From Daphnia carinata (lineage: Eukaryota > Arthropoda > Branchiopoda > Diplostraca > Daphniidae): 64,000 nt of DNA. The stretch spans positions 9,368,700 to 9,432,699 of the forward strand of contig NC_081334.1 of assembly GCF_022539665.2 (NCBI RefSeq), written 5' to 3'. The first letter of the stretch is position 1, and every line of letters starts with the position of its first letter. Shown in pieces: positions 20,764 through 31,079 of the stretch. The notes below the pieces were generated by a model. The model made no database searches. It was not told the DNA's origin and saw only the letters and a program-made list of their open reading frames with translations. A program made the translations under genes and the position numbers.

Positions 20764-21787
20764 ATGAACAAGGTAGGAAAAGTTTTACTGAGCTACGTGC
20801 AGAAAAGCTGCCTTCTATTGTAACATCACTTTCAATTTAGTCTTCAACTGTATTTTGCTCGTTTGTTTTTTAATATTCAACTTACATACATATTTGTTTT
20901 GGTTTTTTTTCTTTTTTCTTTCAAACATTACATTATTTTAGCTGCTTTGGTCCCGTGGCTATGGCAGCAGAGTTATGGCGGCCAAGCTGGGCAGCAACAG
21001 CAGAAACAGGCATACGGAGCTCATTCCGGAGCGGCTCAACAAGATTATGGTGCTCAAGTATCTGCTAGCGCTGGAGCTGGACAGGGTTATGGTGCTCAAA
21101 ATGGAGCTGCCCAACAGCAACAAAGCTATGGTTCTCAGGTATCAGCAGGCGCCGGAGCTGGACAAAACTATGGAGCTCATTCTGGTGCCACCCAACAACA
21201 ACAGGGTTATGGCGCTCAAGCTTACGGTTTACAAAACGGAGGTGCCCAGCAGCAACAAGGTTACGGCGCATCCAGCATTCCCCAGAAACCAACGAATACT
21301 TACAACAGCAATGGAAACGGAAACAAACCTTCCGCATCTGCTTCATCCTATGAACAGGAGGTATTGATGCAACACCATTCTTAACTTAACTGCGAGAATG
21401 TTTTCTAACATCTATCGAAATTCTATTAAACAGCAACCCCCGATGCCATACGAATTCGCTTGGGCCGTCAAGAATGAGCCAACCGAGAACGACTACGCTC
21501 ATGAAGCCAAGAGCGATAGCAAAGTTGTGATCGGATCTTACCACGTTCTTCTTCCCGGTGGCCCCACTCAGATCGTTTCTTGCCGAGCCGATGAGAACGG
21601 CTACGTCGCTAATGCCAAGTATGAAGGTGAGGCCCAGTTCCCCGCACCGTCCAACGGTAACGGGAACTACGGGAACGGCAATGGCTCTGGAAATGGAAGT
21701 AAAAACTATGGAAATGGTAATAACAGCGGCAACAACAATTACGGAAGCGGCAATGATCGAGTGAACAGCAACAAGCCATCATATTAA
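20764..21787 (+). CDS. Pro-resilin-like cuticle protein, copy 2
   Basis: Secreted structural protein that would bind chitin and give elasticity to cuticle (family knowledge). Exon 1 20764-20772 (MNK, donor GTAGGA); exon 2 20929-21360 (hydrophobic ILAALV leader, then AYGAHSG, GYGAQNG and YGSQVSAGAG repeats rich in Gln/Ala/Gly); exon 3 21434-21787 after a 73-bp intron. Exon 3 carries the R&R domain (PMPYEFAWAVKNEPTENDY, YHVLLPGGPTQIVSC, NGYVANAKYEGEAQFP), then NGNGNYGNG repeats and a stop. All three exons join in phase 0 with no stop, about 264 residues. Odd: intron 1 ends in ...CAAACAT where copy 3 has ...CAAACAG. PDG is PGG and a Tyr is Cys in the R&R core. A decaying or mis-spliced gene is possible; family could also be called cuticular protein RR-type. 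Confidence 0.75.
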
Positions 21788-22490
21788 TGTTTTTCAAATT
21801 CATTGATTTCGGCTTCTACAAATTTTATAAGAATCTTAACGATATTGTGCGCAGCCAATTGAAAAGAAATAAACCTATTCAAGTAAATGAAGGCATTCGA
21901 AGTTAATTACAATCCAAAAAGCTTTCCTGTATTCCCATCACGTCCCCATGTTTTTCTCATTGGAAAGTAAAAAGGGGTGTACTGATTTGATGTAATACTG
22001 ATTATGCATGACAAAACCATGGGCGGTACTGTGGTATAAACTCACTTCCATAAAATGCACTGCCAACATAGCCACTCAAGAGAAAATGAATCATTACTTC
22101 GACCACGGTTAATTGTGACACAATGTTTTCACGCGGCAAAGTCTAAGTGATCAGAATTGATGAGGTAATCTTGTTTTTGGACAGGAGGTAGGCAATGTTT
22201 GAAATGCTTTTTCACGTGCTGTCCACAATATTATTCTTGTTTTTTCCTTAACGCCAATCGTTCTTTATGTCCCGTACGTTTATTATCTAATTATCAATAA
22301 ACGCCATTAGGACATCCCCTGGAAAATCCGTTCTGCTGATTTGAAATCTGTTTTGAACTGATAATCTGTTAAAGAGAATTAATATATCAGAAAAGTATTT
22401 CAGGCATCACAAAACTTTGCAAAATTCCGGGAAAATGTTTTGGTTTAACTATCTAACTGACAAGAGCAGTATGCACTATCTATACTCTAT
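21788..22490. other. Intergenic; TATA-like remnant near 22035
   Basis: TATAAA at 22035-22040 lies about 50 bp before an ATG (22086) that opens only an eight-codon frame. It may be the promoter remnant of another cuticle gene. Otherwise nothing recognised. Confidence 0.35.
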
Positions 22491-23290
22491 AAAAAAACAA
22501 GGAAATTGGAGGTGGAGCCTGTGTCTGTGACTTTGTGCTTTTGTTTTGATTGGCTGGCGTCAAAACCGCCGCCGGCTGCTGTGATTGGCTGGCGCCAAAA
22601 CCGTCGTCTGCTACAGTGAATTGGTGGGATGGGGTTTTGGAAAACTAAACTGCAGGTGGAATTGCGGATTTAGGCAATTTTTCAATCTACGGGCTTTGCG
22701 TAAACGGGTGGGCAACGGCACGTAAGCTGACGGGCAGGGCATTTTATTATTATTATTCTAATTAATTTTTAATTAATTTTATTTTATTTTATTAGTTTTA
22801 TTTATTATTTTTATTGGCCACTACGGCAGGCGTTTTGGCGGGCAGAGAGGAGGGTCGTTGGGCAACAACGGCGAGTTCTGTGAATTGTGAATTGGCGAGC
22901 AAAATGGGTTGACGGGCAGAGGCAAAAAGTGAGTGGACAGGCAACTAAATGGGCCGTTTGAGGGGCAGAGACTGTACAATAGGTCGGATAAATGCAATTT
23001 TTTAGTCTACGGGCTTGGCTTAAAACGAGTGGGCGCTACAGTACGTAAGTCGACGGGCAACCACAGCAGGTTCTTTTGGTGGGCAAAGGGGGTTGACGGG
23101 CATGAACTATTCGAGAAAAGACGGGCAGAGGGAAAAAGTGGTTGGACGGCAACTACAGCGGGCGTTTTCTGGGCTGGGACTGCGAGGGAAAAACGGGCAA
23201 AAGCAAATGAAGAAGTCAATGGGCCACTACAGCAGGCGTTTTGGCGGGCAGCGAGTGGGCTGAGGTGTGTATATTTTGAAGAACATTAAC
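22491..23290. repeat. GC-rich imperfect repeats with CCAAT-type words
   Basis: Two copies of GATTGGCTGGCGYCAAAACCG start 35 bp apart (22548, 22583). Then come diverged copies of GGCMACTACRGCAGGCGTTTT with GGGCAGAG and of CTACGGGCTTKGCKTAAA (about 22690 and 23008; 22814, 23150, 23224), split by an AT-rich block at 22743-22815. No coding potential I trust. Confidence 0.55.
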
Positions 23291-23639
23291 GTTTCGTCCA
23301 CAAAGTAGTTTAATTTTGTAAAACCCGTTTAGAACATTGTCATATCCATTTCATTTTTTCTCATATGAATTTCATTTGACAGTTTGTAAAACAGTATTAT
23401 TTTTTAGCAAAAAATAAATTTAATTTCAGAACTGTTGCGGATTTTAGACCTGGTGTTGATCGCATATTTCTTTCTGTCTGAGGAACAACGACAGGAATTT
23501 GAAAATAGCGGGGTTCCCGCTGTTACCCCGAAAACCCACCCCGCTGAAAAAATCAAATATATTTTCCACCCCGAAAACGACCGCGCTTTCGCGATGCCCC
23601 GCGGGTCAAGTTGGAAAAGTACGTTGCCCTGAAACTAAA
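23291..23639. other. Non-coding; C/G-rich inverted words
   Basis: Contains ACCCCG words (CCGCTGTTACCCCGAAAACCC, CACCCCGAAAACGACCGCG). No gene recognised. Confidence 0.4.
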
Positions 23640-24010
23640 ATTTAAACTACGAAGACTAAAAAGTAACGTCTTTAAGATGTCAAGACAGGCTTAATTAACG
23701 ACAAGGAGATTCGAAGCTAAAAAAAGATGTCGTAAGGATGTCCACAGAAAGACAAACTCGTGACTTGGGACTAAGATTAGAATAAGATATTCCTAAGACG
23801 TCCAAGATCGTACTATCTCAGGACTATCGTTCAAGAGAAAAACGGGATCAAAGAAGGTGTCTATACGACTTCTACATAGGGCGAATTTCGAACAACTTTA
23901 TCAGTGAAGTTAAAGGCAAAAGGCAGGTGTTTTCTACACGTCTGTTGAGTGTCCTTAAGATGTCTTAAAGACGCCTATACCCGAAAATTTAAGTCGTTTC
24001 ACTCAGTGAA
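23640..24010. repeat. Degenerate GATGTC/AAGACGTC repeat cluster, left
   Basis: Many scattered variants such as ACGTCTTTAAGATGTC, GATGTCGTAAGGATGTCC, CTAAGACGTCC and TTAAGATGTCTTAAAGACGCC. A similar cluster lies at 31080-31580. Such subterminal repeat clusters are typical near the ends of CACTA-type and other large DNA transposons. Terminal repeats themselves could not be matched. Confidence 0.45.
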
Positions 24011-24113
24011 TTTTTAAGGGGTATACACAGCATAAAAAACATCTCATCAGTTATTGCGCGAAAATGAACAAAAAATCAAAATTAATTGTTTCTTTAATAG
24101 GAAAACTGCGAAT

Positions 24114-24430
24114 CTATTCAATGACGCCGAAGTAGGAAATCTTACACCTTACACAAAATGTCTTTTATGTCCACAATTGAACGTTAGCAGGCAGCGATGA
24201 CACAAGATATTCTTGGATTACAGACGAACGACAGCGATCCGTATAGCCATCTCGTTGGTTTGCATATCTTTTTGCGATTACAACCGCATTATCACGAAGA
24301 TTTACAAAATCATATATCACAACAACGGAGATGTCTTTAAGAAAAACACAACTATCGGCCTCATCATCGGATTTTAAGTGTCCAATTCCTGGAATGTTTA
24401 CTCGCTTTCCGAGGGGTTTTTACAAGAGTT
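24114..24430 (-). pseudogene. Transposase-like C-terminal fragment
   Basis: Open minus-strand stretch: GHLKSDDEADSCVFLKDISV, then AVVIAKRYANQRDGYTDRC and SVIQEYLVSSLPANVQLW, followed by a stop and frame change. The pattern (SD..DSCVFLKDGSVV.I..., then P-C-x-S-S...EYLVS.L...W) resembles the C-terminal domain of the transposase proteins of animal CACTA/EnSpm-type elements, from memory and without a search. The catalytic part is not present; sequence passes to an acidic ORF upstream. Confidence 0.4.
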
Positions 24431-24480
24431 CGGGTTGACAGAAGAAGATCAGGATGATAGGGATGCAAAATTTTCAATAG

Positions 24481-24960
24481 TTGGTCACATTTGGAAAAGT
24501 CTATGCGATTTTCTATTTCCCCGTAGCTAACTGCGCCCTAGGGCAAGTTCGCCAGTTGACACTTCGTTTTTTTGCTGCTGTTTCATCAACATCAAATTCT
24601 TCTATTGTTGTAGATAACGATTCTTCAAGATTACTATCACTACCACTACTGTCTGGTACTTGCAGGAACACTGCCACAGGTGTTGTGGGCCCCTTTTTAC
24701 CAAAGCAAGGTTATTTTCAGTCTTCAAAAAATTTTATTCAAGATAATGTGCTTTTACGTCTAATGCAGGTATCCGTTGGATTTGAGTTTCTGCTAGTGTA
24801 TCAGGGAAAATACCAACTTCAACATCAAGTTGGTAGGAAATCGAACCAACTTCGACATCTGACTCTGACAAGTCATACGAGTAGTTGCTGTCATCCTCAC
24901 ACAAAAATTGCAAGTATGATACATTTTCTTGATTTCGCCTTCTTTTATTTCTATCTGTCA
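24481..24960 (-). pseudogene. Acidic N-terminal ORF, probably same gene as 24114-24430
   Basis: Starts MTDRNKRRRNQENVSYLQFL, continues with Asp/Glu/Ser-rich sequence (DDSNYSYDLSESDVEVG), hits a stop at about 24734 and continues in the same sense with VPDSSGSDSNLEESLSTT and ETAAKKRSVNWRTC. TATATATA near 25020 is upstream on this strand. It may be the N-terminus of the transposase-like gene whose C-terminus lies just downstream, with the centre deleted. Function unknown. Confidence 0.4.
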
Positions 24961-25051
24961 TTACCCTGATAATTAAAAAAGTCAAATCAAAATACAACAA
25001 TAGAAACACTTTTCCTGATATATATAGCCTACCTATAGTGATGGTTTAAGT

Positions 25052-25272
25052 TGTTGAATTAACTTCACAAAGTAGCCGAACTAGCGAGTAACGTTTTTCA
25101 CTTTTATTCTATATTGTAATCAGTCCGAACACGACCAAGAGCACACACTTGAGCTTACACTCTTTTACGCACTGCAATCTTAACTGGAAGGGGAAAAGGG
25201 CAGAGAGCAACATTGCCGGATTAAATCCGAAGAGAAAAGTACATTCTGTTTGACACAATACAAAAAACAACA
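25052..25272 (-). repeat. 3' LTR of the Copia element
   Basis: Nearly identical to 29327-29545. Differences seen include TCCG/TCAG near 25118, CTCTTTT/CTATTTT and GGATTAAATCCG/GGTTAAATCAG. The polypurine tract GAGTGGGGA lies next to it at 25273-25281 on the minus strand. Confidence 0.92.
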
Positions 25273-25304
25273 TCCCCACTCAAACCGCATGTAAAGTTTG
25301 AACT

Positions 25305-26861
25305 TCAATTTGGTATCGCATATCTTGAAATGTTGGTGAGTAGATCAGCTAACTGGTTCTTCGTCCCAACGTAATCAATTTTTATGACTCCGGCTTGGTA
25401 TTGTTGTCGAACATAGTGATACTTGACGTCAATATGTTTCGGACGACGATGAAACTCAGGGTTGGACATTAGCTTGATAGCGCCTTGATTGTCTGATTTT
25501 AGAGTTGTCGGTTCAGTTTGTTCTGAGCCAATGTCGCTAAGCAGTCGGCGCATCCATGTCACCTCCTTTGTGGCCTTACACATCGCGATGTATTCAGCTT
25601 CAGTAGTTGAAAGTGAAACACACTGCTGTCGCCGGCTTGCCCAAGTAATAGGCCCTCCATTTAGCAAAAGGATATAGCCAGATGTGGATCTACGCGACAC
25701 CGTGTCACCGGCATAATCAGAATCAGAATAGGCTAGAAGCGAATGAGGAGATCCAGTATTATGATATGAGATTCCGTAATTGGATGTTCCTTTTAAATAA
25801 GCTAGGATTCTTCGCACAGCTTTCCAGTGAGCAGGTTTAGGTTGACTACAGTGTTGTGCAACTTGTCCTACTGCGCATGCGATGTCCGGACGAGTACAAA
25901 CCATCAAGTACATAATCGTCCCCACTGCTTCACGATAGACTGCAGAACCATGATTATGATTTGTGAATGAGTCGGCAGGAACAATCTTAGGGTTGCAGTC
26001 CGACATACCAAATCGCTTCAGAACGCGACCAACGTATTGTTCTTGAGACAAAGTTATGGTCCGATTTAACCGGTCTCGAGTGATCTTGATGCCAATAAAA
26101 TAGTTTGCTTCTTCGGTTGTTATATCCAGTTGGTCACGTAGGAAACTGACGACCTCTGTGAGCTTATTCCTGGAAGAACCGCACAGAAGCCCATCATCAA
26201 CCCACAAGGCCAAAATTAGACATCCATTTTCATCTTGACGAAAATACACACATGAATCAGCATTGCTGCGAGCGAATCCAAACTTTAGAAGAAGACTGGC
26301 AAACTTCAAGTTCCACGTTCTCGAAGCCTGTTTGAGTCCATAAAGACTTTTCATGAGTCTACACACAGTAGTACTTTGATCTGCTACAATACATCCTTGG
26401 GGCTGGTCCATGTAAATTTCCTCAGAAAGGTCACCATGCAGGAACGCTGTTTTTAGGCCAAGTTGAATGATTTCAAGGTCGAGTGTTGTTGCAGTTGCTA
26501 GTATTGTTCGCACTGACTCGTATCGGACGACAGGAGCATACGTCTCATCATAGTCGATCCCTTCCTTTTGAGAGTACCGTTTTGCAACTAACCGAGCTTT
26601 AAAACGAGTCGCCTTGCCTTCTCCATCGTACTTGATTTTGAACACCCATTTGTTTTTCACTGTGCGGCGTCCTTCGGGAAGCTTTTCAAGTCGACAAGTC
26701 CCATGCTGGTTTAGTGAATCAATTTCTTCCTGCATGGCTTGCTTCCACTCTTTTGATTGGTGACATGAAATGGCTTCAGCGTACGATTGGGGTTCTTTCA
26801 TTTCATGAATGAGACGAGCAGGCACTGTCAAGCTTAGAAAATTAGGATCTTCAATCAGCCT
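25305..26861 (-). pseudogene. Copia reverse transcriptase and RNase H
   Basis: An open frame of more than 500 codons. RT blocks: NKWVFKIKYDGEGKATRFKA, RLVAKRYSQKEGIDYDETYA, QPQGCIV, SLYGLKQASRTWN and catalytic LWVDDGLLCGSS. RNase H and tail: STSGYILLLNGGPITWASRR, STTEAEYIAM, SDNQGAIKL, HIDVKYHYVR and NQLADLLT. It is complete in length. A single in-frame TAA (26862-26864) separates it from the integrase frame, so the polyprotein is broken here by one stop. LADLLTN replaces the usual LADxLTK. Confidence 0.92.
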
Positions 26862-27797
26862 TTATGGTTTCTTTCTGATTCTAGGTGATAGTTTGGGTGG
26901 TGTAAATCCATGGAATGGATCGGCAATATGCTCTTCGATTACAGGTTGTCGTTCGGTATTTTGAGCTTCATCACGATCGAGAGTTTCATTGATAGCATGA
27001 GAAATGGACTCGGAGGCACGTCCGATGGAAACTGATGCTCCCCCGGCCTCTCCATTTTTGCTTTCAATGTTACACTCAAAGTAGTTAGTGGATGAAGGGA
27101 TTATTAAAATAGATTTTGGTTTTTCGAAAGATTCATCGAAGATGACGTCTCTGGAGATAATTATTTTTCTTGACACTGGATCCCATAGATGAAAAGCTTT
27201 TTGTGTCTCAGAGTAGCCGACAAACAGACATTTTAGCCCTTTTCGATCAAATTTGAAGCTTTCATCCTTGGGAATATGCATGTAGGCAACTGAACCAAAA
27301 ATGCGAAGATGAGACAAATTTGGTTTTCGTCCATGCCACCCTTGATATGGAGTCATGTCTGCCATAGATTTACATAGTACACGATTTTGAAGGTAAACAG
27401 CACACGCTGTGGCTTCGGCCCACATTTCTACACCAAATTTTGATGAATGGAGCATACTTTTTGCCGATTCAATAATTGTGCGGTTGTATCGCTCTGACAC
27501 ACAGTTCTGTTCTGGTGTCTTGGGTGCACTTATCTCATGGCGAATGCCCTTCTCACTGAGCCAGGCATTGTATTCGTTTCCGATGTATTCTCCACCATTA
27601 TCGCTGCGGAGTGTGACAACTGAATTTCCCGTTTGATTTGGAACCCCAGCAACATAGTTCTTCAAATGTTTAACACTTTGGATTTCCTTTTGGCAAATTT
27701 AACAACTCCATACCTCGTATAGTCGTCTTTGTAAGTGACGAAATACCGCGATCCGTTGAGAGATGGGGTTTGCATGGTCCGCAAACATCACTGTGAA
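26862..27797 (-). pseudogene. Copia integrase
   Basis: A 267-codon frame with VVTLRSDNGGEYIGNEYNAW (second catalytic Asp), APKTPEQNCVSERYNRTIIE (catalytic Glu) and the Copia-type C-terminus FGSVAYMHIPK, CLFVGYSETQKAFHLWDP. The first catalytic Asp region (YFVTYKDDYTRYGVVKF, 27690-27760) is in another frame, and a frameshift near 27665 splits the domain. Confidence 0.9.
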
Positions 27798-28226
27798 CTA
27801 GTTATTGGCCAATTTTAGTGGCTCGATTGCGACCAAGGTTGGGAAAAGGTAGTCGATGGTGTTTTCCCATGATGCATCCTCACATATTGGTGGTCCATCA
27901 CATATTGGTGGTACGCTGGAGTTCTTGTGGATGAGGAGACCGTTAGCCATATTCATGCTAGCCATTTTCTTGATCGTAACATGGCCAAGTCGTTCGTGCC
28001 ACGTTTTCAGGGATTTATCACTTGCAACTAATGCATTATCATTGTCTGATAATTCTTGTGACGTGATATATATCTGATAAAGTTTCTTTCCGACTCTTTT
28101 GCCAACAGCTACTACTTTTTCCTTTTTCACTATATTGACTGAATCATTGTCAAAACATGCCTGGAATACACGGTCTGTTGCAGCTCCAATGGAGAAAAGA
28201 GTCGCTCCTAGACCTGGAACATACAA
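27798..28226 (-). pseudogene. Copia GAG-pre-integrase region
   Basis: Contains MYVPGLGATLFSIGAATDRV, the typical post-protease block, and SLKTWHERLGHVTIKKMASM, the HERLGH motif of the GAG_pre-integrs (zinc-binding) domain. Downstream the CxxC region is disrupted by a duplicated 'GPPICE' word (27886-27910). Confidence 0.88.
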
Positions 28227-28460
28227 AACGTCTTGGATGATGCCATCGTTCCATACGTCATTAACTCTCGGTCGAATCTTGAGATCTCCAACACCAAGTA
28301 CAGGGATTCATTTTCTTTTCCAACACCTTTAACATTCCTCACTCCATGTTGGACGGAACGAAATGTTGTAAACATAGATATTTGATCGGTCATGTGCTGG
28401 CTAGCGCCGGAGTCCGCATACCAGCTTCCTGTGCAGATGATTGATTCGGATGAATTGAAT
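28208..28460 (-). pseudogene. Copia protease
   Basis: ICTGSWYADSGASQHMTDQ gives the catalytic D-S-G of the Copia aspartic protease, followed by FRSVQHGVRNVKGVGKENES. The frame changes between this motif and the segment encoding LYLVLEISRFD, which overlaps the next domain. Confidence 0.85.
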
Positions 28461-29249
28461 GCGTACTCATCATCAGAAAATTTTTGATCAGATTTGGTTT
28501 GTGTTGCAGACTTGCAGCTAATGCTGTTTCTTCAGTAGCATCACGTTTTCCTTGCAAGTATGCTTCTTTCCTCCAACAAACTTCTTCACGGTGAGATGAT
28601 CGAAAGTGTCCTTTTCGACAAAAACCACATTGGCTCTTTTTGGATTCTTTGTATTCACTCTTTAAGTTTGCTTGGTTCGTATGACTTGCTGGGGTTTGCT
28701 ACCACTTTTTTTCTTTTTAACAGCAAAGAACGCTGCATCTGATGAATGGTTGACGTCAAGGCCAGACATTTTTGAAATATTTTCTTCGCCCTGACGACGA
28801 GATGTTAACAAAGCGAGTGTTTTCTTGGTCTCATCTATGTTATTCCATGCTGATAAGAATGGTCGATAACTTGGCGGAAGATTCATAGTAATTTTTGTTA
28901 TAACTTGACTTTCAGAAACAGCAGAACCTAGATCACTGACAAGCAAGTGTGCAAGTCATTAGAATTCTCTGACATTTTTCATCAAGAGATGACACAATAA
29001 AATTGCGGGCAGTTATATCACGTTGTTTCCAGCTCTTGATTGGGGCGTCTCTTGCGGTTACAGCTGCAGCGTTGGACTGATCATTGAGAAGTTGAATTGG
29101 GATTGGCTTTATATCTGCACCTTCCACAGTATCAATTAGCCCATGGTTCTCTAGGACCAGTGTCAATTGGAATTTCCAAAACTGAAATTGGTACCGTCGA
29201 ATTTAGAAATGTGAGAGATTTCCTTTGCAGAAAACGTTCCGGTAGCCAT
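28461..29249 (-). pseudogene. Copia Gag
   Basis: Likely start ATG at 29249 (MATGTFSAKEISHISKFDG). Gag blocks follow: VLENHGLIDTVEG, SWKQRDITARNFIVSSLDEK, then after a frameshift near 28940 ITKIMNLPPSYR-like sequence (TKITMNLPPSYRPFLSAWNN). A zinc-knuckle core, CGFCRKGHF, lies near 28600-28640; its last Cys is displaced. Three frames are needed, so it is not translatable as one protein. Confidence 0.82.
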
Positions 29250-29312
29250 CTTTGATGTACAACTCTTGGGTTATTTTTCACAGCTTTTTATCTGTATAAG
29301 CCGTCGTTAATC

Positions 29313-29326
29313 CTGGGCCCATAACC
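29313..29326 (-). promoter_or_regulatory. Copia-type primer-binding site
   Basis: GGTTATGGGCCCAG on the minus strand directly inside the 5' LTR. This is the site known from Copia elements, which prime with an internal fragment of initiator Met tRNA. It fixes both orientation and family. Confidence 0.88.
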
Positions 29327-29545
29327 TGTGAATTAACTTCACAAAGTAGCCGAACTAGCGAGTAACGTTTTTCACTTTTATTCTAGATTGTAATCAGTCA
29401 GAACACGACCAAGAGCACACACTTGAGCTTACACTATTTTACGCACTGCAATCTTAACTGGAAGGGGAAAAGGGCAGAGAGCAACATTGCCGGTTAAATC
29501 AGAAGAGAAAAGTACATTCTGTTTGACACAATACAAAAAACAACA
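29327..29545 (-). repeat. 5' LTR of the Copia element
   Basis: Pairs with 25052-25272; ends in CA next to the primer site. The other end, TGTTGTTTTTTG on the minus strand, abuts TATGT. Confidence 0.92.
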
Positions 29546-29639
29546 TATGTTCTGATGTTTAAGCACGTAACAAACAAGTAATCAATTAATAATATTTCAG
29601 AATGAAAATATGCTCATAATTCACTTATATCAGACGACA

Positions 29640-30960
29640 TTTTCAAAAGAGAGTGCTTCAGAAGATGGAAAAAGGAAAGGACTACATTCTTAACTGTGCA
29701 ATTTCAAGACAAAACTAAGAAAACGAAGTCGTCCCTAGTACCTGGTGTGATGGTGGATAGTGTTCCCTGCCTTCCAAAAATCACCGATAATTGTGTGAGG
29801 GTATTGCAATTTTGAAAATGTCATGGAAACGCTATAATTGCAAAATTCTTTCAATTCACGGTAAGTTATGTTAGTATATGTACAATTGTTATGTACTAAT
29901 AAATTTATTTTTTCAATAGATTCTTTTGAAAAAGCCATGAACAAAAAAGATGGGTCTGACACGTCAGAGTCAGCAAGGATATTTTTGAGCAATTCAAGGA
30001 CAAATCTCAGATCAGAAGGATGTAGAAGAATACGAAATCAACAGAAAAAAGCCAAACAGCTCACACAATCCTCGTTACCGACTTCATCCATCTACTTTGA
30101 CGAAAGACTTAGCAGTGAAGTTGATCCAATTGACATTAGTGATATGTCAATGAAAGATAGTCGGGATACAAACTTTTTCCTATCATCTGTCGATTCTGAG
30201 AATTCTGATTTTGGTACAGAAGAGAGTTGCTTGACTGAAACTATAAATGCTGGACCGTTAACTGAGCCATTAGCTGCGACAATAGTTTGTCGACCAATGT
30301 GTGGTAAAAAAACTTATTTTGTTTTTAAATTATGTCTAATTGGCCATTATCATGCTTAGAATCAATCGAAATGTTATCCCTTACAGGAACCATACAGCCA
30401 AGAACAAACGATTGTAGCCAGACCTCCCGTGGCCAAAATGGAAATGCATCGGGCATGATTGAGTCGCAACGATTAATGCTGTCGAGGGATTTAACTTCCC
30501 AAGAGACAACTAATCCTCATGTTAAACGAAAAACACCATTGTTGGGTAAGAATATTTCAAAAATACATTAACACATAAATGGATTTAGCTGTGGAATCTT
30601 ACATCTTTATGTTTGCCTGAGAAACGATCGTCTTTTGAGAAACAAGTTCTAAAACCTTTGCAAGTAAGAAATATTGTTTGCATACCAAAAGTGTTTTATT
30701 TAATTCACTATGTTGTTTTGTAGACGAAAACGTTATTTACGAGTGATGGCAAGGGAATTGGCTGACAGTAAAGCAGAACAACGGGATTTGCGTTGGCTTT
30801 TGTTAAGTAAACAATCTTTGGAAAGCACTGAATAATCGCCATCCGGTCTTTCAAAAACATGTCAGCCTTGCTTTGAAAACGGCGGAAGACTTCCAACATT
30901 TCGAAGAAGAATTGTTGAAACCTGACGTCCAGTCGATAGGTTAAAGCAAAGTACAGCAAA
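29640..30960 (+). pseudogene. DUF4806-like gene, about five exons, decayed
   Basis: Plausible exons: to 29860 (GTAAGTT donor), 29920-30303, 30387-30545, 30589-30663 and 30724-about 30960, all with GT-AG edges and short introns. Exon 1 has FLTVQFQDKTKK..LVPGVMVDSVP, then a stop. Exon 2 has DSFEKAMNKKDGSDTSESAR (like the YEKAxxK..SDLSS block) and RRIRNQQKKAK. The last exon has LKTAEDFQHFEEELL, the start of the DUF4806 domain, found with many arthropod transposon-associated genes of unknown role. Stops in exons 1, 4 and 5 mark decay. The match is from memory; only the pattern supports it. Confidence 0.45.
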
Positions 30961-31079
30961 CAAATCGCGATGCTGTTTCACTTGTCCCTGTATATTTACT
31001 TGATCCTGTATAGGCTGTAAGGCCCCGCAATGAGTTGATGTACACTGCCAGATTCAAGAATATATTACTTGACATGTAA

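Larger units (their letters stand above)
25052..29545 (-). mobile_element. Ty1/Copia LTR retrotransposon, nearly complete
   Basis: Two LTRs of about 218 bp start with TGT(T)GAATTAACTTC and end with ACAATACAAAAAACAACA on the + strand. A Copia-type primer site and the order gag, protease, integrase, RT, RNase H on the minus strand complete it. Flanks TAAGT (25047-25051) and TATGT (29546-29550) differ at one base and could be the 5-bp target duplication. Coding sequence has several frameshifts and stops but each domain is easily read, so it is the best-preserved mobile element here. It lies between two divergent gene remnants. Confidence 0.92.

Noticed and set aside
20975-21367. 130-codon ORF overlapping pro-resilin-like exon 2 in another frame
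   Set aside because: The frame with GYGAQ repeats continues into the R&R exon in phase and matches copies 1 and 3; the overlap is a shadow.
22933-23289. 118-codon plus-strand ORF
   Set aside because: It lies in imperfect GC-rich repeats and gives a Trp/Arg/Gly-rich sequence with no family pattern.
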